From: Rebecca billardiae RCC1528
Lineage: Eukaryota > Haptophyta
Assembly (NCBI GenBank): GCA_965240325.2
Contig: OZ251224.1
Span: 1,054,001-1,118,000 of the forward strand
Direction of reading: 5' to 3'
DNA length: 64,000 bases
The stretch's first letter is position 1. Each line of letters starts with the position of its first letter. Shown in pieces: positions 1-10,641 of the stretch. A program made the position numbers and the translations under genes. Below the pieces are notes generated by a model. That model was given only the letters and a program-made list of their open reading frames with translations, was not told the origin of the DNA and did no database searches.

Positions 1-276
1 AGCCCGCTGTCTAGCTACGAGACGGACGCCTCGCTCCGCTCGAAGGGCCCGAGCGGCGGCTCGTACACGTACGTGGACGCAAACGTTCCACCGGGCAGCT
101 ACCTGTACAAGGTGCAGGATGTGGCGGAGCGCACCAAGTTCACCACGGACGTGTGCCAGCGCGGGGTGGATATCCTCTCGAAGGAGGAGCAGTCGAGCAA
201 CCTCACGCTGCTCGCTGGTTTTGGCGTCGTGATGGCAGGGCTCTTCGCCGCGGGCCTGCTGCTTGACCCGCAGTGA
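1..276 (+). CDS. 3' end of an unknown protein with a C-terminal membrane segment
   Basis: The frame is open from base 1 to a TGA at 274-276, giving the last 91 residues of a protein whose start lies outside the window. The visible part has a segment reading VPPGSYLYKVQD, which resembles the last strand of an immunoglobulin- or fibronectin-like beta domain, then a charged stretch. A hydrophobic run of about 20 residues (LTLLAGFGVVMAGLFAAGLL) ends four residues before the terminus, so it looks like a tail-anchored or single-pass membrane protein. I do not recognise the family. High third-position GC matches the neighbouring genes, which supports real coding. Confidence 0.55.
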   Translation, partial: SPLSSYETDASLRSKGPSGGSYTYVDANVPPGSYLYKVQDVAERTKFTTDVCQRGVDILSKEEQSSNLTLLAGFGVVMAGLFAAGLLLDPQ

Positions 277-943
277 GCGCCCTGCCTTCGTGCTGCTCGC
301 TCGCATCGGCCGTGCCCCGCAGCCGTCGGTGCCCACTCGATCCCGTGTACGCACGCTTGTGCAGTATCTGCCTCGACGAGCTCTCCCGCGACAGGCTTGC
401 GTGCTCGCCGATCGCTCATGAGTCCTGAGCTCGTGCTAGCTCCACCTGTGGTGAGCGGCGGCGCCGTGCGTTCGGCGCGGCCGCGGATCGCCGATCGGGC
501 CACGCGGCGGACGCGCGCTTCGGCTGGCCGATCACCCTGACAGAGGGCCGTGGCTATGGCATCCCTGTCAATGGTTCAGACCACGGTAGTAGCCATGTAC
601 CGCGCACTCAGGTTTACCACCCAGTCCCCGATCGTGCTCCAGATTGGCGGCCAAGCTTCCCGATTGTTGATTGAGGCCAAACTTTTTGACGGTGGGCGGC
701 TGAGAGGGTGAGAGGAGAATCGGTGTTGACGTGGATGACAGTCAACCGATACAGTTTACTAAGAATAAGAGACGCACACAGCTCAGGCAGGCGAGATTGA
801 CGCCAGTAGTAGTACAGTACTACCTAACTGAGTACCTAGACTGTACCACTGGGGGTATGAACGTGTAGGTCAACGTCAAAGTCCCGGCCAAAAGCACGGC
901 CAAATTCAAATCCCGAGCGGAATTTGCGTGCATAACTGTCGCC
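277..943. other. Intergenic region with a dispersed short repeat
   Basis: No credible gene is seen in this 667-bp gap. Base composition falls relative to the flanking genes. It holds one copy of dispersed repeat A at about 752-804. The stretch just before 944 would be the 5' leader or promoter of the next gene. Confidence 0.5.
752..804 (+). repeat. Dispersed repeat A, copy 1
   Basis: A roughly 53-bp unit starting CAGTTTACTAAGAATAAGAG and continuing through GACGCACACAGCTCAGGCAG to GCGAGATTGACGCC. Near-identical or partial copies lie at about 8114-8156, 8259-8310, 17353-17404 and 25417-25462, all in gene-free DNA. It may be the end of a small non-autonomous mobile element, but no target duplication could be defined. 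Confidence 0.7.
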
Positions 944-3224
944 ATGGGGGACAAGGAAGCGATCGTCGAGCGGCTGAGCGGGGTCGTCATAGGCGACCTC
1001 TCGGGCTCCGACTGCAACGAGATCGCCGCGGCGATCGGGCGGCTGAGCGGCGAGAAGCCTCCCACCAAGATCGGCCAGAAGCGCGTGTACATCGAGGACT
1101 GGTTCAACACCAACAAGGCGGCGTTTGCGCCGGTCGGCGGTGGCGGTGGCCGAGCGAGCAATGCGGCGCCACCAGCAGGCGGGGGTGGGCAGCTCTCGCC
1201 GAGCCGAGCGCCCCCGCCGCCACCCGTGGCTGCCCCCATCGGCAACGGCGCGCCTCCGCCCGGCGGCTCGAACGTCGCCAACACGCCGCCGCGCATGGGT
1301 GGCGGGCACCCACCGTCGGTCGGCGCGAGCTTCGACGCGCCCGCTGGCATGGGCGCGCCCGGCGGCGGCGGGGGCTCGCAGCTGCCCCCTCTCGAGTCGG
1401 TCGACACGATCCTCCGCGCGATCGCCCAGTTCCGCGGCGGCGAGATCCCGATGGTCGACGTGCACACGATCGCGTCCGCCATCCAGCGGTTTGACCACAC
1501 GCGCCCGCCCGGCTCGATCGCGCAGAAGCGCGTCTACATCGACGACTTCTTCCAGGCGAAGACGGGCGGGCAGTTCGAGCTGGGTGGCGGCGGCGGCGGC
1601 GGCGGTGGCGGTGCGGGCGTCGCCCTCGGCCTCGCGCCCGCCGCGCCCTCGCCCGCGCGGCCGGGCAGCGCGGCGCCGGTGGGCGCGGCTCCCGACCTCT
1701 CAAACGGCGAGGCGCTGCTGGGCGCTGTGCACGCGCGCATCGTGCAGGGCGGCGGGTGGATCGCGACGATGGACGAGGCGATCCCGCTGGCGCGCGCGGT
1801 GTACAACTTCACGAACATGCCGACCGACGGCTCCGACCCGCAGACGTACGTCGCGGACTGGTACAACTGGGTGCGGCACACCTCGCAGCCGCTGCCGCCG
1901 CCGGCCGTGCCGCCGCACGACGACTCAGCGCAGCTCGCGCTCGACGCGGCCGGCGGCGGCGCCGAGTCGGACTCGCTGCGCCGCGAGATCGCCGAGCTGA
2001 ACTACCAGGTGCGCGCGCTGAAGGACGGCGGCGCGGCGCCCAAGCCGCCCGGCGCCGCGCCCGACGGCGGCAAGGAGAACGCGCTGTGGGCGATGATCTC
2101 CTCGCTGAGCAACCAGGTGCAGAGCCTGTCGAGCCAGGTGGCCAACACGAGTGAGAAGCACTCGCAGCAGCAGCAGCAGCTGATGCAGCAGCAGCTGCTC
2201 TCGCAGCAGCACATGGCGCAGCAGCAGATGGCGGCGATGGCGCACATGGCGGGCAGCTCGCGCACCGCCGCCGCCTCCTCCTCCGCGCCAGCCATCACGC
2301 TCGCCGAGCCGCAGCCGTCCGGCGGCGCGGCCGGCGCGGCCGGCGCGCCGCCCGAGCCCGATTCGGCCGAGCGCCAGCCCTCGCCCTCCAAGCAGGGGCC
2401 CGCGCCCGGCAGCCCGGCGGACATTGAGCGGCAGCTGCTCGAGTACCTGGCCAAGTTCTACGACCACGGGCGCGACGTGCCGCTCGACACGCTGAGCAAG
2501 GTCCGCGCGTGCGCCAGCCACCGGGCCACCGGGCGCGACGCAGGGGGGGCGGCGGATGCGCTGCGCGCCGAGCGCGCGCTCACCTCCGCGCCGCCACGCC
2601 GCTGCTCACGCGGCCCCGCTCCCGCCCGCCTGGCCGCACGCGCGCGCGAGCAGGTGTGCGAGCACATCTGCGAGCTCACCGGGCGCGAAGTGCCGAGGCA
2701 CGTGCCCAAGAAGCGCGAGCTCGCGCGCAACTGGTACGAGCTGCACAAGCAGCAGCAGGACGCGGCGGGCGGCAAGCGTGTGCTGCGCGAGAACCGGGGC
2801 TCCCCCATCACAGGCGAGCCCGAGCGGCCGAGCACGGCGCCGCCTCGCCCCGGCATGGCCGGCGAGATCGACCCATCGCACCTGCCCACGCCGCGCAACC
2901 AGCCGCAGCTGCTCGAGCTGCTCGACAAGCTGATGGGCGGCGACCCTGAGTTCGACTTGCCCCTGAGCCTGGTGCGTGCGCCGGCGCGCGTGGCGCGGCC
3001 GGGCCGTCGGACGCGAGCGCGCGCCCCGGGGTGGCGCGCCCGCGCGGCGGCTGCTTGACCGGTGTGGCTGCGCCCGCGCGACGCCGCTCGGCGCGTCACA
3101 GGTACCCAAGGTCTCGTCGAGCATCGCCGAGCTCTCGAACAAGAACGCGCCCAAGCTGGTGCGGGACAAGCGGGACTACATCAAGGAGTACTACCAGAGG
3201 CAGCTCACGATCGCCGGCCGCTGA
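944..3224 (+). CDS. Proline/glycine-rich protein with five copies of an unrecognised ~55-residue repeat
   Basis: The ATG at 944 has a good context (GCCATGG). Two phase-0 introns are placed at 2501-2653 and 2972-3101, giving exons 944-2500, 2654-2971 and 3102-3224 and a 665-residue product. Five related segments are visible at about nt 953-1120, 1391-1560, 1700-1880, 2427-2750 (spliced) and 2902-3205 (spliced). Each has the pattern hydrophobic helix, P or G turn, (I/V)xxxI, then (Q/K)KRxYIxxWF or a variant. Copies 1 and 2 share QKRVYI exactly; copies 4 and 5 have KKREL and DKRDYI. The linkers are rich in Gly, Pro and Ala, and one holds a short coiled coil and a Gln-rich run near nt 2150-2240. 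I do not recognise the repeat. A helical interaction module is an inference. The splice sites are supported because both restore the repeat length. Confidence 0.75.
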
Positions 3225-4021
3225 GTACATACTCACTACTACAGACAGTGGGGGGCCTCAGTGCGCCCGAAGCTTAGGAGCGGAGCGCGCACGGCAGGCA
3301 GCTGTCGTCACACAGCGCGCGCACAGTCGGGCGAGACCCGGCGCTTGCTTGGTGCCGTGCGTGCACGGCGAAGGATATTTGGACCTCAGCTTGCAAATTG
3401 GTACAGTATGCGCCGTCAAGAGTTGCTGAGCGGCCGCTGGCGCTGCGGCCGCGTGGAGGCGCCACGGGCACGGTGGCCAGGCGGCGGCTCCCGCTCCGCT
3501 GTTCGGCGTCAGCCGTGCGCTTGACGCGCATGACCGTCCGCAGCTCTGTCGTCCCGGGGCCCGGCGCGGGTGCGGGCTCACTGCACGGCGCGGCGCGACG
3601 GCGCCGCATCACGGATCATGCGATTTGCGAGATAAAACCCGATGACCGCGTTGGCTGGGAGATAAGACCCAATGACCGCCGGCCCATATGGGGGTATAGG
3701 TACACCTCATCAGAATAAATAATCATAATAATATATCCGCTCCGGACCGCTCATGATCACCACGCAATAACATACTACTACATCAGTTTATTTGTTTTAA
3801 CGTGCGTAAGGCTCAAGGTGGCAGGTTGCCGCGCCATCCTTCAGTAGGACCATAGTCCATAGTCCATACTGCTCCATACAGTCTGATGTACATCATCTGC
3901 CATTATTCATCTGCCGATAAATTTCATCTCGATCTGAGTATATATATAGTTATAGCAGCAGCAGTGAGGCGCAGTGCCAGATCGTATCGTCATCAACTAC
4001 TCACTCTCGTCTGTGAGCTGG
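3225..4021. other. Intergenic region between a + gene end and a - gene end
   Basis: This 797-bp gap separates two convergent 3' ends. No coding region can be supported. The second half is AT-richer, with short A/T tracts near 3715-3800, and it carries one truncated copy of SINE-like repeat B. Confidence 0.5.
3785..3845 (-). repeat. SINE-like repeat B, truncated copy
   Basis: About 61 bp starting TTTATTTGTTTTAACGTGCG and running to GCCGCGCCATCCTTCA. It is nearly identical to part of the copies at 58703-58792 (opposite orientation) and 59347-59500. One base differs in the GGCTCA(A/C)GGTGG segment. Only the tail portion is present here. Confidence 0.75.
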
Positions 4022-6709
4022 CTAGTACGACGCATCTGTGCGCGTTTGGGTCACTGCGCTGCGCATCTCTTCGAGCATGCCATCGAAGAGCTCCTCGCGC
4101 TCGTCCCCTCCGCTCATCTGCGCGACCACGAGCATCTGACCAGTCAGTTCGCAAATGCGCTGCTTTCGCTCGTCTGCAACGAGATAGCTCGTGCCGTCGC
4201 GGACCTCAGATCCAGGCGCGCCGGGGCACGCGGTAGCCGATACGTGCGCCACGCCGTGCAGCTGCGCCGCTGTCGCGCCAGCTGGATCGCCTGCGCGCTG
4301 GCCAGAGGGTACGGTGCGCGGCTCGGGTTGAGGCGGATGCTCGGTCCCGGGGCCAGCTGCGTAGATTGCGCAGGCGCGCGCTGACCCCAGCTGCCGTTGC
4401 CGCTGCATCTGCAGGGTAGTAGATGGTGATGGGTGATGGGGTGACCCCGAGCATGACGCAGCACCACCGTGCACACTGCAATTGATGCTGGCGCTGCCAC
4501 CACGCGCGCCGCCTGCGTCCATTCCGTTGTTGTTGTCCGTCCCTGGGAGATCGCCAGCTCCCTCGGCCTGCGCGCAGAGCGTGCGAACCGCACCGGGCTG
4601 CGCCTGCCGCGCGGGTGCGCGCGAGTTGATGTACCCGAAGAGGTTCAGCTGCGCGCCCGTTGGCAGAGACGAGCGCAGCTGCTGCACGCGTGGCTCGTCG
4701 AGCTCGTGATCAGCGTTTTTCTCGGCTGCTGAGGTGCCCGTACGGAAACCGTGCTCCCGCTGCAGCGATGCGACAGTCACGTCGTTGCGGCCACTAGGAG
4801 CAGCAGCGAAGCTGCTGCCGCCGCACGCGCCGCTGGCAGGGCGGCCCGCCTGATGTTGCGCGTGTGCGCTGCCATCTGCCCTGGCCATTGTCGACGCGTT
4901 GGCGGTCGTCGTGCAGCGGAGAAGCAGTGCTCCATCAGGTTGCCACCATGGCTGCATCATTGATGGCGGGCCGAGGGGCATGGCGAGCGGGGCATGGCTG
5001 GCCTCCACCCGGCCGGTGCTCATGGAGGGGAGGTCGGCATCCCCCCACCGCTGCTGCTGCTGCGCATGCATACGGGCCACACCCACCCTGCTGCGCACGT
5101 GCTGCGGCGGCTGCCCCGTGCTCGACTGCGGCAGTTGCATTCCCTCATCAAAGACAGGCGGCGGCGGCGGCTGCTGCTGGTACTGCCCCTGCATATGCTG
5201 CCCGGGGAGCGGTTGCTCCGATCCAGTGTACGCCAGCTGCGTCGCACCGATGTCCGCGCAGCCAATATTATTGCTCTGCTCATGCGCTGGACGTGGTGGC
5301 AGCGCGCGCGCAGGCAGCCCCGTGGTCAGCAGCTGCTGCCATTGATTTGCGCCGGGCAGAATCGCAGCCAGCCGCCGCCGCTGATCCAGCACCGCTGCCA
5401 TGTTGGATGAGGTGAACGCCGTCAAGCTTGAGCTCACAGGGCCGTACGGCCCTGGCTGCTGGGGGCGTACGCCCGCCAGCCCGCCGGGCGACGGTTGTTG
5501 TGTGAAGATGTGCGCCGACGAATCATCGAGGGCTCCGTCCATTCTCATCGGGTTGGCGCCACCCTCGACACTGGGCACGCCGAGTCCCAGCCCGAGTAGC
5601 GCGCCAACGGGATACCCGGCGGCACTCCCCACCGACGAGACAGCAGCGCATACCCCACGATCGCTGCTGAGCGGCATCCGCGGCGCCCCCGGGCATGCCA
5701 ACCCTTGCGACCCACCGTGGATGCTGACCCTCTGCCGAGTAAGCGAGTGGTACCGATTCTTGATCGAGTGCCCGTTGCGCTCGGGGAGCAGGTCCCGGAT
5801 GCGCGACCAACGCTGCGACAGAACCAAGCGTGGGCCGGCGCGGGCACGGGACGGCGTGGTCTTAAGGGCACACACAGCGGACGCGGGACGGTGCGCGGAG
5901 GCCGCAGGAGTTGTTGGCGCTCAGTCCACAGCGAGGCGCGCGCACACCAGACCCAATTGGTTCACCGCGTGCAAAATCGTCTCGTCCTCCGCCGCCGACC
6001 AGTTGCCCTTCTTCATAGCTGGGCCAAGGTGACTGCGCCAGCGCTCGCGGCATTGCCAGTCCTTCCGATCACCTGCGCCCATACCCGGGGCCGGCGCGCA
6101 GACAGACAGGTGGGAGCAAACAGCATATCCAATCAGTTGCGTGCAGAGAAAGTGCAGATGCGCACACGGGTTTGCTTCGCCCGCGTGATGAATCACCGCT
6201 CAGCAGGCAGCAGACGTACCCATCTCCTCGGCGATCTGCGCCCAGCGCTTGGCGCCGAGCCTGCCGACCACCTGCGAAATCACACAGGGCAGGCGGGGCC
6301 GGTGAGCGAGCAGGCCGCATCCGAACGTGACGCGTCGCGCACACGTGCATCCGGTGCGCAAGGGCTGTGAGGCGAGCGTCCGTGCGCTCGTATCAGTAGC
6401 CCACAGAACAGAGCACCCCTCACGCAGAGAAAGCCCACTGCGTCACCCAGTCGGTGCTCGCGCCGCGCGCACCTCTCGCAAGCGCTCATCCTCCGCCGCG
6501 GACCACGTGCGCCTTGTCGACGCCTGCCCTCTCCTGTGAGAGCTGGTCTCCCCGTCTTTGTCGGCGGCCTCGACCTCGGCAATGCCTGTCTGTACGTGCC
6601 TTCCGTCGTCCTCGCCACCGTCGTGCAAGCCCTCCGAGTCCTCCTGCATCGCCCTCTTGATCACCGTGATCGGTAAGGTGTGCGAGTGTGCGACGGGGGT
6701 CGTGTCCAA
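4022..6709 (-). CDS. R2R3-MYB transcription factor
   Basis: Four exons on the minus strand are inferred: 6709-6473, 6271-6220, 6072-5948 and 5812-4022, with introns of 201, 147 and 135 bp, giving about 734 residues. Splicing joins two full MYB repeats. R2 runs from TWSAAEDERLRE through VVGRLGAKRWAQIAEEMG to CRERWRSHL. R3 runs from GNWSAAEDETILHAVNQLG through LRWSRIRDLLPERN to SIKNRYHSL. The regularly spaced tryptophans and the QCRERW and IKNRY signatures are diagnostic of DNA-binding MYB proteins. The remaining ~600 residues are low-complexity, rich in Gln, Pro, Ala and Gly, with a short acidic C-terminal segment, as in many algal activators. A second Met at 6649 is an alternative start. A 1.08-kb inverted repeat begins 88 bp upstream of the ATG. 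Target genes are unknown. Confidence 0.9.
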
Positions 6710-6797
6710 ACAGTACTCACAACATGCCGATCAGACATCCTGTCTACCCGGCGAAGAACTCTCTCCAGTCGACGATCGAGAGTTACCACAGCAGTCG

Positions 6798-7873
6798 GAG
6801 GCCACTTCACCGAAATCCAGGTTGGGGAGGATCTCCGCTGCACTGGTGGGGAGGATGTCATCCTCCCCGCTCGCCGCGGCTGGGGAGGATCTCCGCCGCG
6901 CTGTTCGGTCTTTCGCCGCTGACAAAACTATCGAAAACGAAAGTCGCGCCATGGCGGACCCGGTGTTCCCGCCCGGCGGCGAAAGGGGCGCGGGGCCGGT
7001 GGCTCGCGATCCGAAGGGCAGTAGCTCGCGACCTCGCTTGGGCGGCGGCAGCGGCGCTGTGGCATGGCGTGTACCATCCGCGCGGCTGTGCGCGATCGCG
7101 CGGTCCCGTTCGTCGCCACGCCGCGCGCGACCGTTCACGCCACAGTCTTTCCGCACTGGCATGCACCCCTTGCAAGCGCATGACGGCGGAGAGCTCAGAG
7201 AGCCCGTCACGCGCGTGACGACCGTGTGGGATGGGTTGTACAACTTGTCTTCATGTTCAGGGAGGCACGCGCCGGCCCATGAGGCGGGCATGAGGATCAT
7301 GGACGGCTGCTGTACTGTTCACAACTCCATGGCCGTGTGGCAGGCGATGACTCATCTTGCAGCAGTTAGGAATGGTCTGGACGTTGGATGGGCTCATCAG
7401 AAAGCCTACGAAGGGCAGCCTACATATCGGCACAACCCATCCCACGCGGTCGTCACGCGCGTGACGGGCTCTCTGAGCTCTCCGCCGTCATGCGCTTGCA
7501 AGGGGTGCATGCCAGTGCGGAAAGACTGTGGCGTGAACGGTCGCGCGCGGCGTGGCGACGAACGGGACCGCGCGATCGCGCACAGCCGCGCGGATGGTAC
7601 ACGCCATGCCACAGCGCCGCTGCCGCCGCCCAAGCGAGGTCGCGAGCTACTGCCCTTCGGATCGCGAGCCACCGGCCCCGCGCCCCTTTCGCCGCCGGGC
7701 GGGAACACCGGGTCCGCCATGGCGCGACTTTCGTTTTCGATAGTTTTGTCAGCGGCGAAAGACCGAACAGCGCGGCGGAGATCCTCCCCAGCCGCGGCGA
7801 GCGGGGAGGATGACATCCTCCCCACCAGTGCAGCGGAGATCCTCCCCAACCTGGATTTCGGTGAAGTGGCCTC
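6798..7873. mobile_element. Foldback-type inverted repeat, 442-bp arms, 5-bp flanking duplication
   Basis: The left arm (6798-7239) and right arm (7432-7873) are nearly perfect reverse complements around a 192-bp unique centre (7240-7431). The only difference I noticed is a T/C change near the inner ends. The outer ends read GAGGCCACTTCACCGAAATC, and the whole is flanked by AGTCG at 6793-6797 and 7874-7878, consistent with a 5-bp target duplication. Each arm contains several GGGGAGGAT motifs in both orientations. No transposase-like frame is present; the long open frames through it are mirror images of the palindrome. The alternative is an assembly or replication palindrome, which the flanking duplication makes less likely. 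Confidence 0.7.
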
Positions 7874-8113
7874 AGTCGCCGAACCATACACAACCATTGA
7901 CACAACATCAAGAATAATGCGCGAGGATATGATAGGCTGATAGCCGGGACGATCTGAGATAAATACTCACATCATCAGGATGTGTCTTATGCTGTTCCAT
8001 TTTTGCAACGTCGTTGCCAACTTTAATGTACTGCAGCCCTCGTCCAGGCCTCGCAGGCGGACGGCTGAACGAATTTTTCCGGCGGCGCTACCATCGGCGA
8101 CGGCTTCATGGGC

Positions 8114-8310
8114 GGTGACAGTTGGCGGGCGTCAATCTCGCCTGCCGTAAACTGTAGCGGGGTGATTGCTGATTGAGTATGTGTGTGCGCACGATGATGA
8201 AGGTAATTAATGATGCATCATGATTCATGATGACGGCGCAGTTGGTGACAGTTGGCGGGCGTCAATCTCGCCTGCCTGAGCTGTGTGCGTCTCTTATTCT
8301 TAGTAAACTG
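8114..8310 (-). repeat. Dispersed repeat A, copies 2 and 3 (one internally deleted)
   Basis: Two direct copies of a 33-bp segment starting GGTGACAGTTGGCGGGCG lie at 8114-8146 and 8244-8276. The second continues into the full repeat A on the minus strand and ends at TAGTAAACTGTACCCCCATA. The first jumps directly to GTAAACTGTA, as if its middle had been deleted. This is the most complete version of the family and suggests that TATGGGGGTACAGTTTACT is one end of the element. Confidence 0.65.
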
Positions 8311-8598
8311 TACCCCCATAGGTTTATTCTTATTATAGCTACCTAATGCATCATGATGACTGCACGCGTCCCGTGCCCTCCCTCTGCGGCAGCAGCGGGG
8401 AGTGCGGCACGCAGCGCGCGACCTTGTGCACGTGCGGATGGAATAATGGGCATGACCGCCAAATCCCATCGCCCCTCCCTCGGGCCGCCTTCGCACAGTC
8501 GGGAGTGCGCGCTCACGCGACACGCGAAGCCCAGCGCCAAACCGTCGACGCGTGAACCCGCCCCGTGCGCAGCCCTGCTGCTCGGCCTCAGGCCCGCG

Positions 8599-8660
8599 CA
8601 CCGCAGCTGACTGTGCGAGCAAGCGGGATGCGCGTCCGGAGGCACGTGCAGGCGCGCTCG
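8599..8660 (-). repeat. Repeat C, copy 1
   Basis: The reverse complement of this stretch, including GCGCGCCTGCACGTGCCTCC, matches 18891-18952 with a few substitutions and small indels. Both copies are in gene-free DNA. The nature of the element is unknown. Confidence 0.6.
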
Positions 8661-9099
8661 GGGAGCGCGGAGCGCGAGGGCGAGACCAGCGGCACTGCGG
8701 CAGGCCAGCCCCCGCCGGCCGCCACCACCGCTCACAGGCACACTTGCTTGCAGGCGCGCCCACGCGGCGCTTGAAAAAACACCGATGTCCTCGGAGCGCA
8801 CACCTGGTACGTCCCCAACCGGAATGGCCACGTGCCTACCCCCACGAATACTATGCCCGAGGGGCATTGACCCCGGCGTGCGTTGCGCATCTACGACCGC
8901 AGAGTGCGTGACGGAGCAGAGACGCGCACCGCCGAGGATGGATGGCAACCCGCGCTGGTGGTCGCTCACACTGCCATGTGGTATCACGCGGCTGACGCAA
9001 TCTATCGCTCGAGCGACGGCCGAGCCGAAGGATGCCGGTTCTGCTTCTCCACAGAGAACCTTTGCTGGTGGCAGCCGGCGGGGCAAGGGAGGTGGTGGC

Positions 9100-9639
9100 G
9101 CGCCTCCTGCTGCAGTGCTGCTCCCCCGCACACTACCGCCCAGCGCGCGACGCGCAAGGCGCAAGCCGGCCCCGCGGGTGCGCCCGCGCCTGCGCAGGGC
9201 TCGGACTCGGAGGTGCTGCAGACGAACGACGAGCGGCAGCACTCTCAGAAGCAAAAGAAGAAGCCTCGGCGTGGGGAGCGCGGGCGACGGCGCGGCGCCG
9301 AGGGCCGACAGATTCGTTCTCCATCGAGCCGTCACTCCTCGACGCGCCGCGCCGTCATCGAGGAAGGAACGCCAGGCGCGCAAGGCGGCGCGGCTGGCGT
9401 CGACCGCTGCACCCGCGCCAGTCCCTGCTGCCCCCCTCCACGTGGACCGAGACGCGCCTCCGGGCGACGACTTGAACGACGAGGAGGAGCTGCAGCAGCG
9501 GGTGAAGCGCTCCCTGGACGCCGCAGCAGCGCATGCCGCCGCCAGCCAGCCAGCCAGCTGGGTCGAGCGGCAAGCAAAGCGCGCTCGTGGCCGCCCGGGG
9601 CGCACGGGGCCGGGTGGACCAGCTGCTAACAGCGGCTGA
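9100..9639 (+). CDS. Doubtful basic low-complexity protein, 3' part
   Basis: A stretch ending with TGA at 9637-9639 encodes a charged sequence with RKERQARKAAR and then DDLNDEEELQQRVKRSL near the C-terminus, which has coding-like character. Upstream, a plausible continuation (SDSEVLQTNDERQ followed by QKQKKKPRRGERGRRRG) lies in a different frame, so either an unrecognised intron or a frameshift separates them. No start, domain or family can be identified. Composition alone could explain the open frames in such GC-rich DNA. Confidence 0.2.
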   Translation, partial: APPAAVLLPRTLPPSARRARRKPAPRVRPRLRRARTRRCCRRTTSGSTLRSKRRSLGVGSAGDGAAPRADRFVLHRAVTPRRAAPSSRKERQARKAARLASTAAPAPVPAAPLHVDRDAPPGDDLNDEEELQQRVKRSLDAAAAHAAASQPASWVERQAKRARGRPGRTGPGGPAANSG

Positions 9640-10641
9640 GACTGCCAGCTGAGATCCGGTTCTGCACCCTTGCCCTCGACCGGCCGGGCACAGCAGGTCC
9701 GCATGCGAGCCGCGCAGCGCAGGTGGATCACGCTCCAGCAGCTCAAGCCCGCCTGCTCATGCCATGCGGCTATTCATCATATCATCAGTATATTCGATCG
9801 CGGTCGGTCACAGGCAGTGCTATGCTACTCAGCTAGGTGGTGCTCTGGCTGATGCCGCTGATCCTGATGCTCTGTATCATAGTCACCAAAGCGTCGTCGC
9901 CAGCAACATAGATTAACGACGTGGTATGCAACGGGCAGGCGTCAGAGTCAGCAAGCTGTAGCAGCAGATCGAGCAGCACAGACAAACACCAGGATCAGCG
10001 CTCCTCGCCGTCCTCCCCTTCCCCCCCTCGTAGCCGCCTATCACTCCATCGCCGAGCGGAAGCTCGAAGCACCGTCTGGCGTCGACGCGCGCGCGCCACC
10101 GCGTTGGCGGGTGGTCGCGGTGCCACGTGTCCGGTCAGCCCGTCGACTCGAAGTAGTCGTCGTACGCAGCGCCCCCGCGGGCGCGTGCCCCCGGGCGCAC
10201 GTGTGCCATGCGCGCGCGGGCGATGAGCAATATTAACGACGTGGCGATGAGCAATATATATATATATATAATATAGTTATTATTTATTATGATGTATAAT
10301 TATTTGTATTGCTGACGCGATAGTATCGCCGGGGCACATCATTCATCAAGTTCAACTGTCGCCGACGAATCAGAAAGCCGACCTACTCGGCTACCTGCGC
10401 GCGCCGTCGTTAATAAATCATCGCGCATACGACATCACACAGCACACACACACGGGCAGTCGCCGGCGCTTGCTGCTCCGGCTATCATCGCGCATACTGA
10501 GTGACTCGCATGCACCGGCGACATGCACGTCCGCACCCGGCACAGAGTCACAGAACGTGGCAGCGTCCGGCACCGCTGCGCGACGACGATCTGCTGATGG
10601 CGAGCTCCGCTCCTACGCCAGCGCTTGGCTGCGCGGACGCG

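Larger units (their letters stand above)
6710..10641. other. Repeat-rich intergenic region of about 3.9 kb
   Basis: The region is occupied by a foldback inverted repeat (6798-7873), two copies of repeat A, one copy of repeat C and a doubtful coding stretch near 9100-9639. The part from 9750 to 10600 is low-complexity, including a (TA)n tract near 10256-10273, and no gene can be supported there. Confidence 0.5.

Noticed and set aside
820-1500. Long Pro/Ala-rich minus-strand frames opposite the five-repeat gene
   Set aside because: They are antisense to codons for Gly-rich linkers and conserved repeats, with no supporting splice sites or start context.
6558-7940. A 460-codon open frame running through the foldback repeat
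   Set aside because: Both halves are translations of the two palindrome arms, and the frame overlaps the MYB first exon on the other strand. It is explained by the inverted repeat.
8343-9746. A 467-codon minus-strand frame
   Set aside because: Its composition (Arg/Ala/Ser/Cys-rich) and overlap with repeat C suggest chance. No family resemblance was seen.
10256-10273. TATATA tract as a core promoter or origin
   Set aside because: It is a short simple-sequence run in gene-free DNA, more than 350 bp downstream of the poly(A) polymerase stop. Nothing supports a regulatory role.
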